Source: Balaenoptera acutorostrata
Lineage: Eukaryota; Chordata; Mammalia; Artiodactyla; Balaenopteridae
Direction: 5' to 3'
DNA: 64,000 nucleotides
NCBI RefSeq assembly: GCF_949987535.1
Contig: NC_080073.1
Span: 23,990,116 to 24,054,115, forward strand
Shown: one piece after another, positions 10,711 to 22,830 of the stretch
Numbering within the stretch: the first letter of the stretch is position 1
Layout of the letters: each line of letters starts with the position of its first letter
Made by a program: the position numbers and the translations under genes
Notes under the pieces: model-generated
Database searches by the model: none
The model's input: the letters and a program-made list of their open reading frames with translations, nothing else
Told to the model about the DNA's origin: nothing

Positions 10711-12379
10711 TCAGCCCAGTCCAGTGTGAATCAGTCACCTCAGGCTAAGGCCCCAGTAACTCACGTTTTGCATCCTCTCATGGCAAGTCTCTCCAAGTCA
10801 GAGTTCTTGGTGACAGAGGCTTCCTGGGAAAAGTTTACTTTTCTGATAATGAAGATCTCTCCTGGCGTAAGCAGGTGGCAGGGCTCACAACCCAAACAGC
10901 CTTCTGCCGTGAAGTTTTTGGTGGTATGTATAGAGTGAAACTTTACGTGCCCTTGGGAAGCTCAGACAAATTCAGGGGGGGAAGCTATGAACAGTTGCAA
11001 AAAATTATATGAATTATGCAATTAGCAAAAATGATTGAGGTGGTTTATAAATGTATTCCAGTTGTGCAAATACTTCTGTCTACTGAACATTACCATTCTG
11101 GGAGGTGGGGTATGGGAAGGAGGCTGAGAAGTGAGAGGCCCTTAAACTAATAATTTTATCCCATTATTTCCCAGGGTTTCATTGAAACTGAGCCCTATGA
11201 GATGCTCGGTCAATTGCTTGGAAACATGCAGATGTGCTCTTCCAATCAAGGGTTAGGTTGCAGGCTGGGTCCGGCTGAATCCTGCACTGTACCCACTTCT
11301 CTTTGGAAATGTTTGAGGGAGGAGGTGTGAGGGGAGATGATTGTGGGGTTGTGTGTGGAAAGCTGGAGAGCTCTGACATTTTTCGTTTGTTTTGGTTTGT
11401 TTGCCATTGTACAGTAACTTTGTAGGGGACACGGGCAGTGAGCACAGGGTCATCTGAGGAATCTGGCAAGGATGCCACCTGAAAAGCCGTTTGCTTTTGC
11501 TCATGCACCTGTACCTGCATCCCTTCCCCCGTGAATGGCCATGATTCACAGCCTTGCCCACATGAACGGCTACGATTGTTTGTGTCTTTATTACTATTTA
11601 ATCTAGCATAACCGGTAAAGCCCATTGTGTGAACAACCAATCCGTTCATCTCTGCAAGTCCTAATACATCTTGGTTTCCTTATGAACCAGGATGCAGGTT
11701 CCAATCACTGCTTGTTCAGTTTATTTTGGCAAAAGGTGGCATTCAGAGAGTTTAAAGAAAGCATGGCCTGTCTCTTTTTAAGCACTTTGCATTGATTATT
11801 CTTTAAACTTTTATGGTGCCCAGGTCTCTAATCTTTTATGATCTGCAAATATTTTTTTTTCTCAAGTTGTCTTATTATTAGGAAGAAAATGAATGGAATG
11901 GGTGAGGGTCTGCCCTGCAGTAGAGTTGCTTAAATGCTAAGAAACAAGATAATGGAGGGATTTTTTTTTTTGCTGATTAAAAACAAATCACACAACTTCA
12001 TCTTCTAAGACTCCTTTATACAGCATTTAGCAAGTGTCCCCCTCCCCCACCTCCACTTCCTGTCCTTTGCTCCTTCCACCAGTTTATAATTTGCCATTCA
12101 AGTAATGTGGCGCTTATCTTGGTCAGGGCATACATTGCACTGATAAATTCTTTCTCGCTGGATTACCTACTTGATGATAGCCTGTTAGATACAATGAGAA
12201 GAATTGAGCACTTTAGAACTGGAGAATGGATAATCTCACTTTAGTTCCAAATTTTGTAGTGGCCTTGCTCTTTGTTTGAAAGCATTTGTACCCCCAGCAG
12301 TGGCACTTTGGGCTGGATGAAAAGACATTGACACACGGGGCTCTGCCTGGGGAGTGACAGCTACTCACTGACTGGCAGT

Positions 12380-12640
12380 CCCCATCCCCTCCGCATCCCC
12401 TCCCCCCCACCCCCATCTCCCCCTCCCCCATCTCCCCCTCCCCAACCCCCTCCCCCATCTCCCCCATCTCCCCCTCCCCAACCCCCTCCCCCATCTCCCC
12501 CATCTCCCCCTCCCCAACCCCCTCCCCCATCTCCCCCTCCCCCATCTCCCCCTCCCCCATCTCCCCCTCCCCCATCTCCCCCTCCCCATCTCCCCCTCCC
12601 CCTCCCCCCCTCATCTCCCCTCCCCCCTCATCTCCCCCCT
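12380..12640. repeat. C-rich minisatellite (CCCCTCCCCCATCTCC family)
   Basis: About 260 bp of tandem CCCCCATCTCC/CCCCTCCCC units. Three AACCCC variants, at 12444, 12480 and 12516, are exactly 36 bp apart and reveal a higher-order 36-bp period. The minus strand consists of G-runs separated by short spacers (G-quadruplex-prone). Translated on the minus strand it gives a spurious Gly/Glu/Met repeat ORF. It directly abuts the 3' (tail) end of a reversed CHR SINE. Confidence 0.95.
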
Positions 12641-12901
12641 CATTATTTATTTTTGGCTGCGTTGGGTCTTCTCTTGCTGCACCTGGGTTTTCTCTAATTG
12701 TGGCAAGCCAGGGCTGCTCTTCTTTGTGGTGTGCGGGCTTCTCATTTCAGTGGCTTCTCTTTGTTGCAGAGCACGGGCTGTAGGTGCACGGGCTCAGTAG
12801 TTGTTGCTCCCGACACGTGGGGTCTTCCCAGACCAGGGCTCGAACCCGTGTCCCTTGCATTGGCAGGCGGGTTATTAACCACTGCGCCACCAGGGAAGTC
12901 C
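12641..12901 (-). mobile_element. CHR-type tRNA-derived SINE
   Basis: Reading the minus strand from 12901 gives 'gggacttccctggtggcgca', then the tRNA-derived box region and the body. It is diverged from the other copies. Its tail end merges into the C-rich minisatellite to its left. Confidence 0.9.
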
Positions 12902-13037
12902 CACAGCTTCTCTTTCTAGTGAGGGGAAGATCTGAAAAGTCTGATTTAAAAAAAAAAAAAATTCTGAATTAAGGGAACATTAGATATGCAGCCAAGAACT
13001 TAAAAAACTAAGTCACTTCTGTTGGTATAGGGTGTTT

Positions 13038-13150
13038 TTTCTTAGCTTTTTATTAGGGAGATTACAGGCATCTACACAAGTCGACAGAATAATGTAATGA
13101 ACTTTATGTACCATCCCCCAGCCTCAACAAATAGCAGCTTATGGCTCCTG
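13038..13150 (-). mobile_element. Old L1M 3' fragment, left part
   Basis: The 'atgtaccatcccccagcctcaacaa' type sequence is found in antisense copies of old L1M 3' regions. It appears to resume at about 13900-13990 ('aagcatatcacttcatctgtaaat'), so a younger L1 is nested within it. Confidence 0.5.
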
Positions 13151-13151
13151 T

Positions 13152-13890
13152 TTTTTTTTTTTTTAATTTTTTATAAAATTTTTAAAGGTTACTTTTCATT
13201 TACAGTTATTGTGAAATATTGGCTATAATCCCTGAGTTGTACAATACATCCTTGAGCCTATCTTGTACCCAGTAGTTTGTACCTCTCATTCCCCACCCCT
13301 ATATTGCCCCCCACAACTGGTAACCACTAGTTTGTTCTCTGAGTCTGCTTCTTTTTTGTTATATTCATTAGTTTGTTGTATTTTTTGGATTCCACATGTA
13401 AGTGATATTATACAGTATTTGTTTTTCTCTGTCTGACTTACTTCACTGAGCATAATGCCCTCCAAGTCCATCCACGTTGCTGCAAATGGCAAAATTCATT
13501 CTTTTTTGTTGCTGAATAGTATTCCATTGTGTGTGTGTGTGTGTGTCTATATATGTGTGTGTGTGTGCATATGTATATATATCACATCTTCTTTATCCAT
13601 TCATCTATTGATGGGCACTTAGGTTGTTTCCATATGTTGGCAGTTGTAAGTAATACTGCTATGAACATTGGGGTGCATGTATCTTTTTGAATTAGTCTTT
13701 TTTTTTCGGATATATACCCAGGAGTGGGGTTGCTGGGTCGTATGGTAATTCTGTTCTTAGTTTTTTGAGGAGCCTACATACTGTTTTCCACAGTGGCTGC
13801 ACCAATTTACATTCCCACCAACAGTGTACCAGGGTTCCCTTTTCTCCACATCCTCTCCAGCTTTTTTTATTTGTGTTGTTTTTGATGATA
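13152..13890 (-). mobile_element. 5'-truncated L1 retrotransposon, antisense
   Basis: Starts with a poly(T) run (the poly(A) tail in reverse), then the L1 3' UTR and the end of ORF2 in reverse, recognisable by 'cagtggctgcaccaattta' and 'tgctatgaacattggggtgc'. The flanking ATGGCTCCT at 13141 and again at 13891 is a target-site duplication. It carries an internal TG/TA microsatellite at about 13531-13580. No intact ORF remains. Confidence 0.9.
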
Positions 13891-13899
13891 ATGGCTCCT

Positions 13900-13990
13900 C
13901 TTGTTTGAGCTATGCCTTAATACACTTGTCCCCTTCCATTTGGAAACAGATCCAAGCATATCACTTCATCTGTAAATGTATAGGTTTTTA
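13900..13990 (-). mobile_element. Old L1M 3' fragment, right part
   Basis: Likely continuation of the L1M relic at 13038-13150 after the younger L1 insertion. The call rests on the phrase 'aagcatatcacttcatctgtaaat' and on the target duplication joining the two halves. Confidence 0.45.
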
Positions 13991-15889
13991 AAAATTAAGA
14001 TATAAGTATTTTTTGAGAAAATTTAAATTTCATTTCATTCACTTTGGGGTGGTTTAAAGAAATGTGAACTTGAACAGCCTCGGGGAAAAAAAATCAGCAT
14101 TTATTTTGAGTCTGTTTTTTCCAAAGGGAATTGTGGTAAGCTATACATTTAAAGAATGTTTATTGAGTGCATACTGTGTACACTCTTAATTTATATGTTC
14201 TCAGAATACAGTTTTTCTCTCTCTCGTGGGAGGTGCTTAGAAAGTTCTTTTGTCCTAGAGTCCTTTGCCAGAAATGTGTAATTCTGAGGAACTCTCGTCT
14301 CTCCCCATGTAGCTCTTAATTGGGCGGTTTCTACTATGCTATTAATTGTTGATTAGAATCCTTTAGTGAACAAACATAATTCGGAATGGGTCATTTAAAA
14401 AGTGATATTTCAGATATTGTTGGTTAATAGAGGGGTAATTAGCCATTGGTTGTAGTTAAGTCATGAGCCTGAATTGAGTTAACTATTGTTTACTTTGTGA
14501 GGCCTGACCCTCCAGCTGTGTCTACTTGAGGCTGCTTTAAATAGAGTTAGAGGCACCCTGGAAGAAAATCCCCCCAAAGCAAAGAACTACAGTCCTGGAA
14601 CCCTCTGTGCTTGACTTAAACTTCACACAGGTTTGAAAATGCTTTTTCTTCAAGTAGCTGCAGAATGCTTTGGTTTTGTTTTGTCAAAGTCCATAGTTTA
14701 ATTTCTCTCACAGCCTGTTACTTTGTTGGTTAGGAGAGCCTTTTAGGACAGATTTCCTGCTGGTTGCAGCTTAATTAGGAATCCGAATGGGAGTTACATA
14801 GTCCCTCACTTTATCAAAGTCTGTGGAATGATTTCCATATTCTGTTTCTGAAAATCTAATTCTGTGTAGATTATGTAGTGTTCGTTGGTTTTAAACGCTG
14901 TCCAACACGGTCAGGTTAATAAACTCATGGTTGTATTAAGCTTTATTAAATTGATATCATATTTGATTAGTTACCATCTTACAGTGGATACTGTGTTTAG
15001 GGAAGTGGAAACACAGTCCAAAGGGTTTAAGAAAGATTTAACAGGGGAGGAGGTGCAGGGTGGGGGGGTACTTAGAATTGAGGAATTCTGACTGAGTTTA
15101 ATTTCTGTTTTGTAAATTAGGAGAAATTCATTCTTTCATCTGATTTCAGCAGTGTGGTACCTTGGTCCAGCAACATGCATCTTGCTTATATTTTAATTTT
15201 TTTTTTCTTTTTTAATTAAAAACATTTTTTTCCCTTTGATTTCCTCCCTCCACCTGGGCTGGTGTGAGTTTCTGGCACACAAGCTCCCAGTGCTTGCAAA
15301 ACTTATAAACAGCCAGAAGAGCTTGTTGCTTCCAGGAAGTTGGTTGTTGATCCAGCAACGTGATGGATGCAGAAGCTACAGCTCAAATGGGATGGGGTTT
15401 CCTTTCGTCTTGGGAGGAGAGGAGATCCAGAAAGCGATCTGAAATGTTTTATAGCTCTTGAGGTCTGCCTCATCCCAAATTCCTTTGAATGTTTTCTCAG
15501 ATTTGGTGTCTGTGTGGGACTCTTGGCCACAGTGGTTTGGCCTCATCGATGGTTGTGTTTTGTCCAAGAGAAAAATCTTCTATGGAGCTTTTTGGATTCT
15601 TTCACAAGTTCATTTGAAACAGTACTGTGAATTGATTAAATTATATTACATTCCAGACTGTCCTAAAATAAAGACTGGCTGAACTCAAATATTATTTTTT
15701 TTGTGGGGGGCTGTCTAGGGAACTTTATTATATGTGAAATCTTGGAGCCCAGTGTATCTTTCTGGGCAGAAATGAGCCCACATTTTCATTAAGCTTCTTA
15801 AAGGGGTTCTTGACCAAAGAGGGATTAAAAATTATTCACCTAAAAGGAAAAAAAATGGTTGTCTTAAAGCTGTGAAGGCAGGAATGTGG

Positions 15890-16020
15890 ATGGATGGAAA
15901 AGAGCCCATGGCTGGGTGTCAGGAGACTTTGGGGTTTTGTCCCAGCTCTGCCCCTGATTGGCGGTGTGACCTTGAGCTGATCAGTTAATTTCCTTTCTGT
16001 AAAGGGGATGTATGACTTCT
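15890..16020 (+). repeat. MIR SINE relic
   Basis: The order 'ttgtcccagctctgcccctg', 'ggtgtgaccttgagctgatc' and 'ctttctgtaaaggggatgta' is the MIR core in sense orientation. Confidence 0.75.
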
Positions 16021-18689
16021 ACATACGTACAGGTATATGAGTCTATCCGAATTGAAACAAAGAAGGAATAAACTGACTACTCATTGGATGGTAAGAATCA
16101 GTCAATTGATCTGTGTGTCTAGGATACTTACTTAAAAATCACCTTTGTGTATTTGGTGCTTCTGAATGGAATCCTCAGATGGATGACCTGGGCAGCAAAG
16201 GGAAATGTGGTGTGCTTGGGGGACTCTCAGTGAGGGAGTTAATGAAGGGGGCAAATACTCCATCACATTTCTTTCTTTGATCATTGTCTCTTTTTCCCTC
16301 TGGCCTGAAGAAGACTATGGAAGCTGGTGCAGACCCACTTCAGATCTTCAATTTAGCTTGTTAAGATCTTAGGTCACAAAAGGCAAATAAATTAAGGGCC
16401 TGTTTTTTCAAGAGTCACTTATCTCTGCCTTTCTTAGGGCCACTGCAGGCAGCATCTCTCTCAAGTGGGCCTTCATTGCGTAGTTCTGACGAGTGAAGTT
16501 GTAGGTGGTGTTGATAAGCTGCCTGAAATGAGTAGATGAGCCACCTATAGCCGATTCACTAGTAATCGCCTGAGGAAGGGCAGCTACACACCACCTCATC
16601 AGTCCTCTCTGAGCTGGCTCGCCATTGGCAACATGCAGGGAACGTGGTGCATATCAGCGTAGCTTTTAACCCTTTTACCAGGGAGCTCTTTTGAGGTTGC
16701 CATTCAAGGTGGAAACTCAACAGCTTAATATGTACAGTCAGGGGCTTGAGTTCTCCAATTTTGAAGTCTTTCTCGTACTCTTTTTTTGGTCAAGTTCATA
16801 CCAAGTTACCCATCTGCCTGGGTCTTCATTGGTTCCCTCTTGGTCAAACACTGGTCTTGATAATCGTGATCCCTGTCATAATTGGACTCCTTAGAAGACT
16901 TTGTCATGCCGAGCCTGGGAGCTTTTATTTTCTGTGTCTTGAATATCCACCTTTCTTCCACGTGGAGTTTGTTTGTGCCTTCAGTGGAAACTCTTGGGCT
17001 TTTCTTTCCCTTCCGCTCATTCTTTGTCATGTACACTTTCGTAAGGTGGAACCTTTGGATTTTTCTCTCTTTTTTTCTTTAGAACTAGTTCTTGGAATCT
17101 GGAACCTTGTTTGGGGCTACAGCTAAAATGCAATGAAGTTGAAGGCACAATTAGTGGTTTAGAACTTCTTGACAGGAAGTTTAACAAGAGTTAGGGACTA
17201 CTTTAGGACTAAAGGAAATGGTCCAAAGAACTAGACTTTCATTTTTTTAATATTTTCCCTTTTAAGACCTAAAGGTGGCCTTTGCCCATGTGCTTTCTGA
17301 GATCAAAATAGGCCAAATAGCCCTCCCACTCTTCCACAAGCTTCTTTTGTCAACATTAGACACTCTCTCTGTTGTTCGCTTGACCTTGTTCCGGTGGATT
17401 TATTATTTATATCTTGTCCTCTCCCAGAGGAAAGAGTCTCTCTGGTTAGGTAAGTTTTCACACATCCCTGTCTCTTTTTCTCCACTTAGACTTGAAAGCA
17501 GCAGGATTGTTCACTTTCATGTACCCAGGAATCCTTGATAATTATTTGTTTGTTGCCCGATAGCTCTCCTTCTTGGGGCTTGGTGCACCTTTTTTCTGGG
17601 CAGAAAGGATCCCATGTTTTCATTGTGTCTGAAAAGGGTTCTGTAATTTACCCTCCAAGTGTGATTACTCCTAATTGACCTGTGCTGAGGACTTAACAAA
17701 AGTGTTTTTGGAGTTTAGATATAAGGAGTAAAAGGCCATTTTCTTTGGGCTGAAGATCTGTTTTCCCATGAAGAGCCAGCTGATGGGTAAAGGGATAAAT
17801 TCAGGAGCTTTCTTCAACCATGGTACTTCCTGTAGCGGAGACCTTCAGGGAGAACGCATAGCTTGTGTTTTGTCTGAATTTATATGTTGAAGAGCACTTT
17901 TGGAGAGAATATTTGACCTAAAACAAAAATTATGGATGGGCCTCCCTTCCTTTACCCTTTATCCTTATTTTCTACTCTCTGCTTGAGAACCACTTCAAAG
18001 AATCAGATGTGTTGGTGCCAGACGCCATGCAGTTATTGTTAAAAGAATTTGGAAATATAATTGAAAACAAACTTTGTTGAGCAGAGCAGATCTAGGCGAG
18101 TTCTTACTTTGAGGGAGAAGGGAATTCCAAGTTTTTGCTCTATTTGGAGCTGATGTCTCTGAACACTTGTTCTGCGAGATGAATCATCTGTGAATTCTAC
18201 ATCTGGGAGTTATATATTGGGAAATGGCATTCTTTTTAAATGTAGAAGAAACACAAAAGCTTAAAGTTACATTGTAGTTGGAAAATTCTAGTCAGAGTTT
18301 TAAAAAATGAGCATTGAGGTGAAATTGGCAGAATGATTGGACATGAGCTTGTGATCCCTGAAATAGACATGTCCATATTTGGAAAGCAATATGACGGCCA
18401 CACTTATTTACTGGGACCCCTCCCTTTGTTTTGAGACAGATGACATTTAAAAAAAGTTTTATAAACATCAACTTATCAGATTCATTAGTTAAGGCAAATG
18501 TGACATGAGACTCTGAATTTATTTTAGCATTTGTCTTGAACTTTTTAAGTTTAAGCCGTGTTAACCCATGAAAAGGCCAAAACAGTGCAGCATTTCAGGA
18601 TCTAGTGGGGAAGATAATACTGTGTTCCTGTCCTCTACAAAGCCCCCGTCATGTCACATGTGTGATGAGGGGGGTGTTGGTAGTGGAGA

Positions 18690-18905
18690 TGAGCCAGCCA
18701 TGCTTTTAGGTGGCACACTGGTAGCAGTGGTGGTGCTTGTGTCTACCGTCCTGGGTGACGTTGGGCAGTTTACTTAGCTTCCCTCTGACTCAGTTCCCTC
18801 TTATGTTAAATGAGGATAATCTTAGTGCCCACCTCACTAAACTTGTTATGAGGACAAAATTGAAATAATTTATAATTGTTGGAAGGGGGCCCAACGCATA
18901 GCAGT
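18690..18905 (+). repeat. MIR SINE relic, sense
   Basis: Contains 'gggtgacgttgggcagttta', 'ttatgttaaatgaggataa', 'acttgttatgaggacaaaat' and 'cccaacgcatagcagtaagt', covering most of MIR in order. Confidence 0.75.
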
Positions 18906-18929
18906 AAGTTTGCATTTTTGCATCAGGAC

Positions 18930-19080
18930 ACATGGACATGCACTCATTTAATTGTCATCCTAACTCTGTGAAATATCTTATGTCTTTGTTATGCACGAGG
19001 CCCAGACTGGTTGAATAACCTGCCCAGAGTCTAGCACCTTGCCAGAGTTAGAACCCACACCCGACTCTACATAACGGTAT
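18930..19080 (-). repeat. MIR SINE relic, antisense
   Basis: Reads 'atttaattgtcatcctaact' to 'agagttagaacccacacc', the reverse complement order of MIR. With the sense MIR immediately upstream it forms a head-to-head pair. Confidence 0.65.
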
Positions 19081-20089
19081 TTAGAAAGAATACAGTAAGA
19101 CTGGCGTTGTCTGCTTTCTTGTGTTTCTCTTGCCTCCCTTTCAAGTTTCTGAATTCCTTGAGGCCTGTGATTGGCCCTTCACCTCCTTGGTGGCCTGAAG
19201 CACCTAACACTTAGTCCTGTGGACGGTGCTCCGTAAATGGTGTCTGGAGCGTGATCTGGCAGAGCACGTGTCTTCGTTGGCAGGCTGGCGTGTCAGCGTT
19301 CATTTCTGGTGTGCCCCTTTGGTGCAGGGGGTGGCAGCCTGCGCGTATGTCTCGCCATCTGTTGTTTATTGTTTCTGCGAGGTTGTGGTTTGTGTTCCTG
19401 TTCCATGTTTCTTTGGTTTCTGGAGCAACTGCGAATATTATATGCCCGGGGATCAAAAAAAAGTAAACTATTTATAAACAGTAAAGTATCCTTGGGTTTG
19501 GAAAGTGTTTTTCTCAAATGCGTGTGTATTTGGTGGCTTTATTATAATCCCACTGATGTATCGGCAGACAATTTGCAGATCGAGGCACATTTAAAAGATG
19601 GGCGAGTCCTAGGCTGGCCTTGTGTAACCGGCTTACAAACAGCCTTGGTAATAAGGCCCTGGTGTTAACACTGACCTGAGTGGTGTATTTTTAACTCAAG
19701 AACATATAAACAGTTAGGCCAGCCAATGGAGTGTGTACTCTGCCTGAGATCCTTGGTGTGCCTTGGGCTCTGCGGCCCTGTGAGCTGAATGTGGTCCTGG
19801 GAGACTGCCGTGGCCATCAGTGACCCACTGCCTGCGGCACCCCCCCCCCTTCATTTTAAGAAAGGACTACAGCAAAGATGGAAAGAAGGTGATTTGGTGG
19901 ATAAATTTTATGTTCAGTTTTCTTCTGTAATCTTTGTGTCGTGCAGACTTTACGGGAAGTAGAGAAGTTTTTACTCACATCTCTCCTGTTCCACCCCCTC
20001 CAGCCATGGGGATCTTGGCAGGAGTCACACACTGGAACGTAACAACTCCCATTGCCTAACTGCCCTGGCCGTCCACCTGCCTCTCCAGC

Positions 20090-20490
20090 TTCATCGATCC
20101 TTCCTACCTGGTTCCGTGTGCACCGGCCACCACTTGGGACTTTTTCCAGGCTCTTGGAATACTGCACGGGTCACGTGTCCCTTACATCCTGTTCCCTCCG
20201 CCTGGAGGAGCGTTCTTCCCTCTCTGCCTTGCAAACTCCCGCTCATCCCCCTTAAATGTCTCTTCTCCTGGAGACCATTGCTGACCTTCCCTCTGGGTTA
20301 GATTCCTGCCTCAGGGACCCTGCGGTACTTCATACAGAAGTTCCATGTCCTGATTTGATTAATATCTCACTCCCCCATTAGACTGTGTCAACGCCCTGGA
20401 AGCAGGGACTGGCTTTGGTTCTGACCCACTGTGGTGCTCCCATAATCTAGCATAAAGCCTGGGACACATTAAATGCTCAGGGCAGATACT
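20090..20490 (-). repeat. L2 LINE relic
   Basis: Phrases such as 'tgttccctccgcctggagga', 'attgctgaccttccctctgg', 'aacgccctggaagcagggac' and 'gggacacattaaatgctcag' follow the order seen in reversed L2 3' ends. Non-coding relic. Confidence 0.65.
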
Positions 20491-20521
20491 GACATAGATG
20501 GAGCTGTTGGTATTTGGTCTC

Positions 20522-20642
20522 TTGGGTGTGGCCAAAAAGTTTGTTCGGTTGATGAACGTGTTGAGTCAAGTTCTTGGTGAAAGTGAAAAATGTGTCTTTT
20601 ATTTTTACTTAAAACCAGACGAACTTTTTAGCCAACCCAATA
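20522..20642. mobile_element. Mariner-derived MITE (internally deleted)
   Basis: The left end ttgggtgtggccaaaaagtt and the right end ...gaactttttagccaacccaa are imperfect inverted repeats. The interior (tggtgaaagtgaaaaatgtg) matches the end of the mariner family common in cetartiodactyls. At 121 bp it lacks any transposase. Confidence 0.85.
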
Positions 20643-21378
20643 TGTAGTCCTGAAAGTCCTACAGAAATACCCTTCCCAGACAACTGGGATAATAATTTAA
20701 CTCTCCCAGGGGCTCAGCTATCTGTCATTTCTATACCTTGTCTGGTTGATAGTTTCCTCCATCCTCCACCAAATATTCGTGTTGAGGAACTTAAAAGAAT
20801 GGAAAGGAAGGAGAAAGAAATGGCACCCAAGTGGAGAGATGACAAGTACAGGCAGCTTCCATGCCATACGAAGAGCTGACTGTCATTTTAGTCCCTCTGT
20901 TGTGGGAAGGTGGCTGTTAAAAGCCCATATCCAAGTACTGTTCCTGAAACCCGTTTTCAGTTTAAGGGCCTTGCCTTCCTTCTTGGTCTCTGGTGTCAGG
21001 TGGACCAGGCCTGGCACCTTCCTCTGTGTTGTGTTTGGCAAAGGAGCCCACAGTGCATTTTCCACCTGCCCTCATGGTTTCTTCTCTGCTCTCTTGCTGG
21101 CGCCAATGTTTGGAGTCCATTTTTGCTGAGTCGACACCGCAGGGGAGGGTTGCATCTTACCTAGACCGAGGCTGTCTCGGCACCCTTCCCCTGTGGTTAT
21201 TGTGCTCAGTTTATGCTGAGCCCTGGCCAGGCAGCTGGTTTGGGTTGCCTGGCTCTCCTTTACTTTGCTAAGACCTCTACTTTGACAGAAAGGATGACCA
21301 GGCCAGGGTCATTTTTTTTCTCCCTCTTTGCTGGCAGAGAGAAAGGCTGTTCTCCTCGACCAGATGAGTTATAAGAGG

Positions 21379-21693
21379 GGGCTTTCCTGGTGGCGTAGTG
21401 GTTAAGAATCTGCCTGTCAATGCAGGGGACATGGGTTCAAGCCCTGGTCCGGGAAGATCCCACATGCCGTGGAGCAACTAAGCCCACGAGCCACAACTAC
21501 TGAGCTCGCGTGCCGCAACTACTGAATGAAGCCCACGTGCCTAGAGCCTGTGCTCCGTTACAGGAGAAGCCACTGCAGTGAGAAGCCTGCGTACCGCAAC
21601 GAAGAGTAGCCCCCGCTGGCTGCAACTAGAGAAAGCCCGTGGGCAGCAGTGAAGACCCAATGCAGCCAAAAATAAATAAATAAATACATACAT

Positions 21694-21725
<32 letters not shown>

Positions 21726-21726
21726 T
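21379..21726 (+). mobile_element. CHR-type SINE with AAAT/ATAC/CA tail
   Basis: tRNA-derived head with 'gctttcctggtggcgtagtg', then the 'gggaagatcccacatgccgt' body. The tail is (AAAT)n followed by (ACAT)n and (CA)n microsatellites at about 21668-21725. This is the first of three closely spaced SINEs. Confidence 0.93.
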
Positions 21727-21776
21727 AAGGGCAGGTTACTGTGCCCTCAGTGGTTCAGTCCAAATTAGAGACTTAG

Positions 21777-22087
21777 GGATTTCCCTGGTGGCACAGTGGT
21801 TAAGAATCCGCCTGCCATTGCAGGGTACATGGGTTCGATCCCTGGTCCGGGAAGATCTCACATGCCACGGAGCAACTAAGCCTGTGTGCCACAACTACTG
21901 AGCCTGAGCTCTGGATCCCACGAGCCACAACTACTGAGCCCATGTGCCAAAACTACTGAAGCCTGCGTGCCTAGAGCCCGTGCTCTGCAGCAAGAGAAGC
22001 CCCCGTTCGCCGCAACTAGAGAAAGACCCCGCGCAGCAACGAAGACCCAACGCAGCCAAAAATAAATAAATAAATTTATTAAAAAAA
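21777..22087 (+). mobile_element. CHR-type SINE
   Basis: Same family and orientation as the copy 50 bp upstream, with an A-rich AAAT tail. Flanked by an imperfect target duplication: TTAGAGACTTAG at 21765-21776 and ATAGAAACTTAG at 22088-22099 (10 of 12 match). It is therefore an independent insertion, not a tandem duplication of its neighbour. Confidence 0.93.
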
Positions 22088-22385
22088 ATAGAAACTTAGA
22101 GAGAAGCTTCCAGTGGCTGGAGGCAGTTTGGGCAGATGGATTTCTAAATCTGGCCCCTTTTAGCCTGGACCTCAGGTGTGGGCAGTCCCCCAGAGATGGT
22201 AACAGGAGGCAGTGGGAAAGCTGTGTTCTGCCTGTTGCGCTCTGCTTCAGATGTTTATTTTAATGGTGTCAAGGTCTTGGGCTGTGATTCTGTAGGAAGG
22301 CCCTTTTGTACCCGGTAAGCTGAGGAGGGTGACTTGATGTTAAAGGGGTTTTGTGCCATTAAACTGCTAGCCTAGTTACCATGCA

Positions 22386-22527
22386 TTTATTTAATTTAAT
22401 TGACTGATTGATTGATTGGCTGTGCCGCGCAGCTTGCGGGATCTTAGTTCCCTGACCAGGGATTTAACCTGCGCCCTCTGCAGTGAAAGCGCCGAATCCT
22501 AACCACCGGACCACCAGGGAATTCCCT
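22386..22527 (-). mobile_element. Short tRNA-derived SINE (CHR-related)
   Basis: On the minus strand it reads 'agggaattccctggtggtcc', 'ttaggattcggcgctttcac' and 'ggaactaagatcccgcaagc', the shorter CHR-related SINE of cetartiodactyls. It faces the two SINEs upstream. Confidence 0.88.
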
Positions 22528-22741
22528 GTGAATTTACTTTATTTACTTTTAATTTTCTGGTGACACATGGTAGACACATATATTGCATAAAGAGGAAACT
22601 ACACAAGAAAAAAGAATAATTGATCTTATTCTCCATTGATAAATATCACTTTGGTGTATACATTTCCAATAATGTCTGTGGTTGAGTAGTATTTCAAGTT
22701 ATATTTTTTTAAACAAAATTAGGGTTACTATTCACTTGTAA

Positions 22742-22830
22742 TTCTGCTTTTTAAAAAAATTTTTAATCGAGGAATAATTGACGTAACATTATATTAGTTT
22801 CAGGTGTACATACGACAGAACGTGTGCTTT
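22742..22830 (-). mobile_element. L1 3' fragment
   Basis: 'aattgacgtaacattatatt' and 'agtttcaggtgtacata' are the reversed L1 3' UTR phrase. Short, truncated insertion in an older unclassified repeat at 22530-22960. Confidence 0.6.

Noticed and set aside
12213..12614. 133-codon minus-strand ORF with Gly-Glu-Met repeats
   Set aside because: It reads through the C-rich minisatellite and has no recognisable domain.
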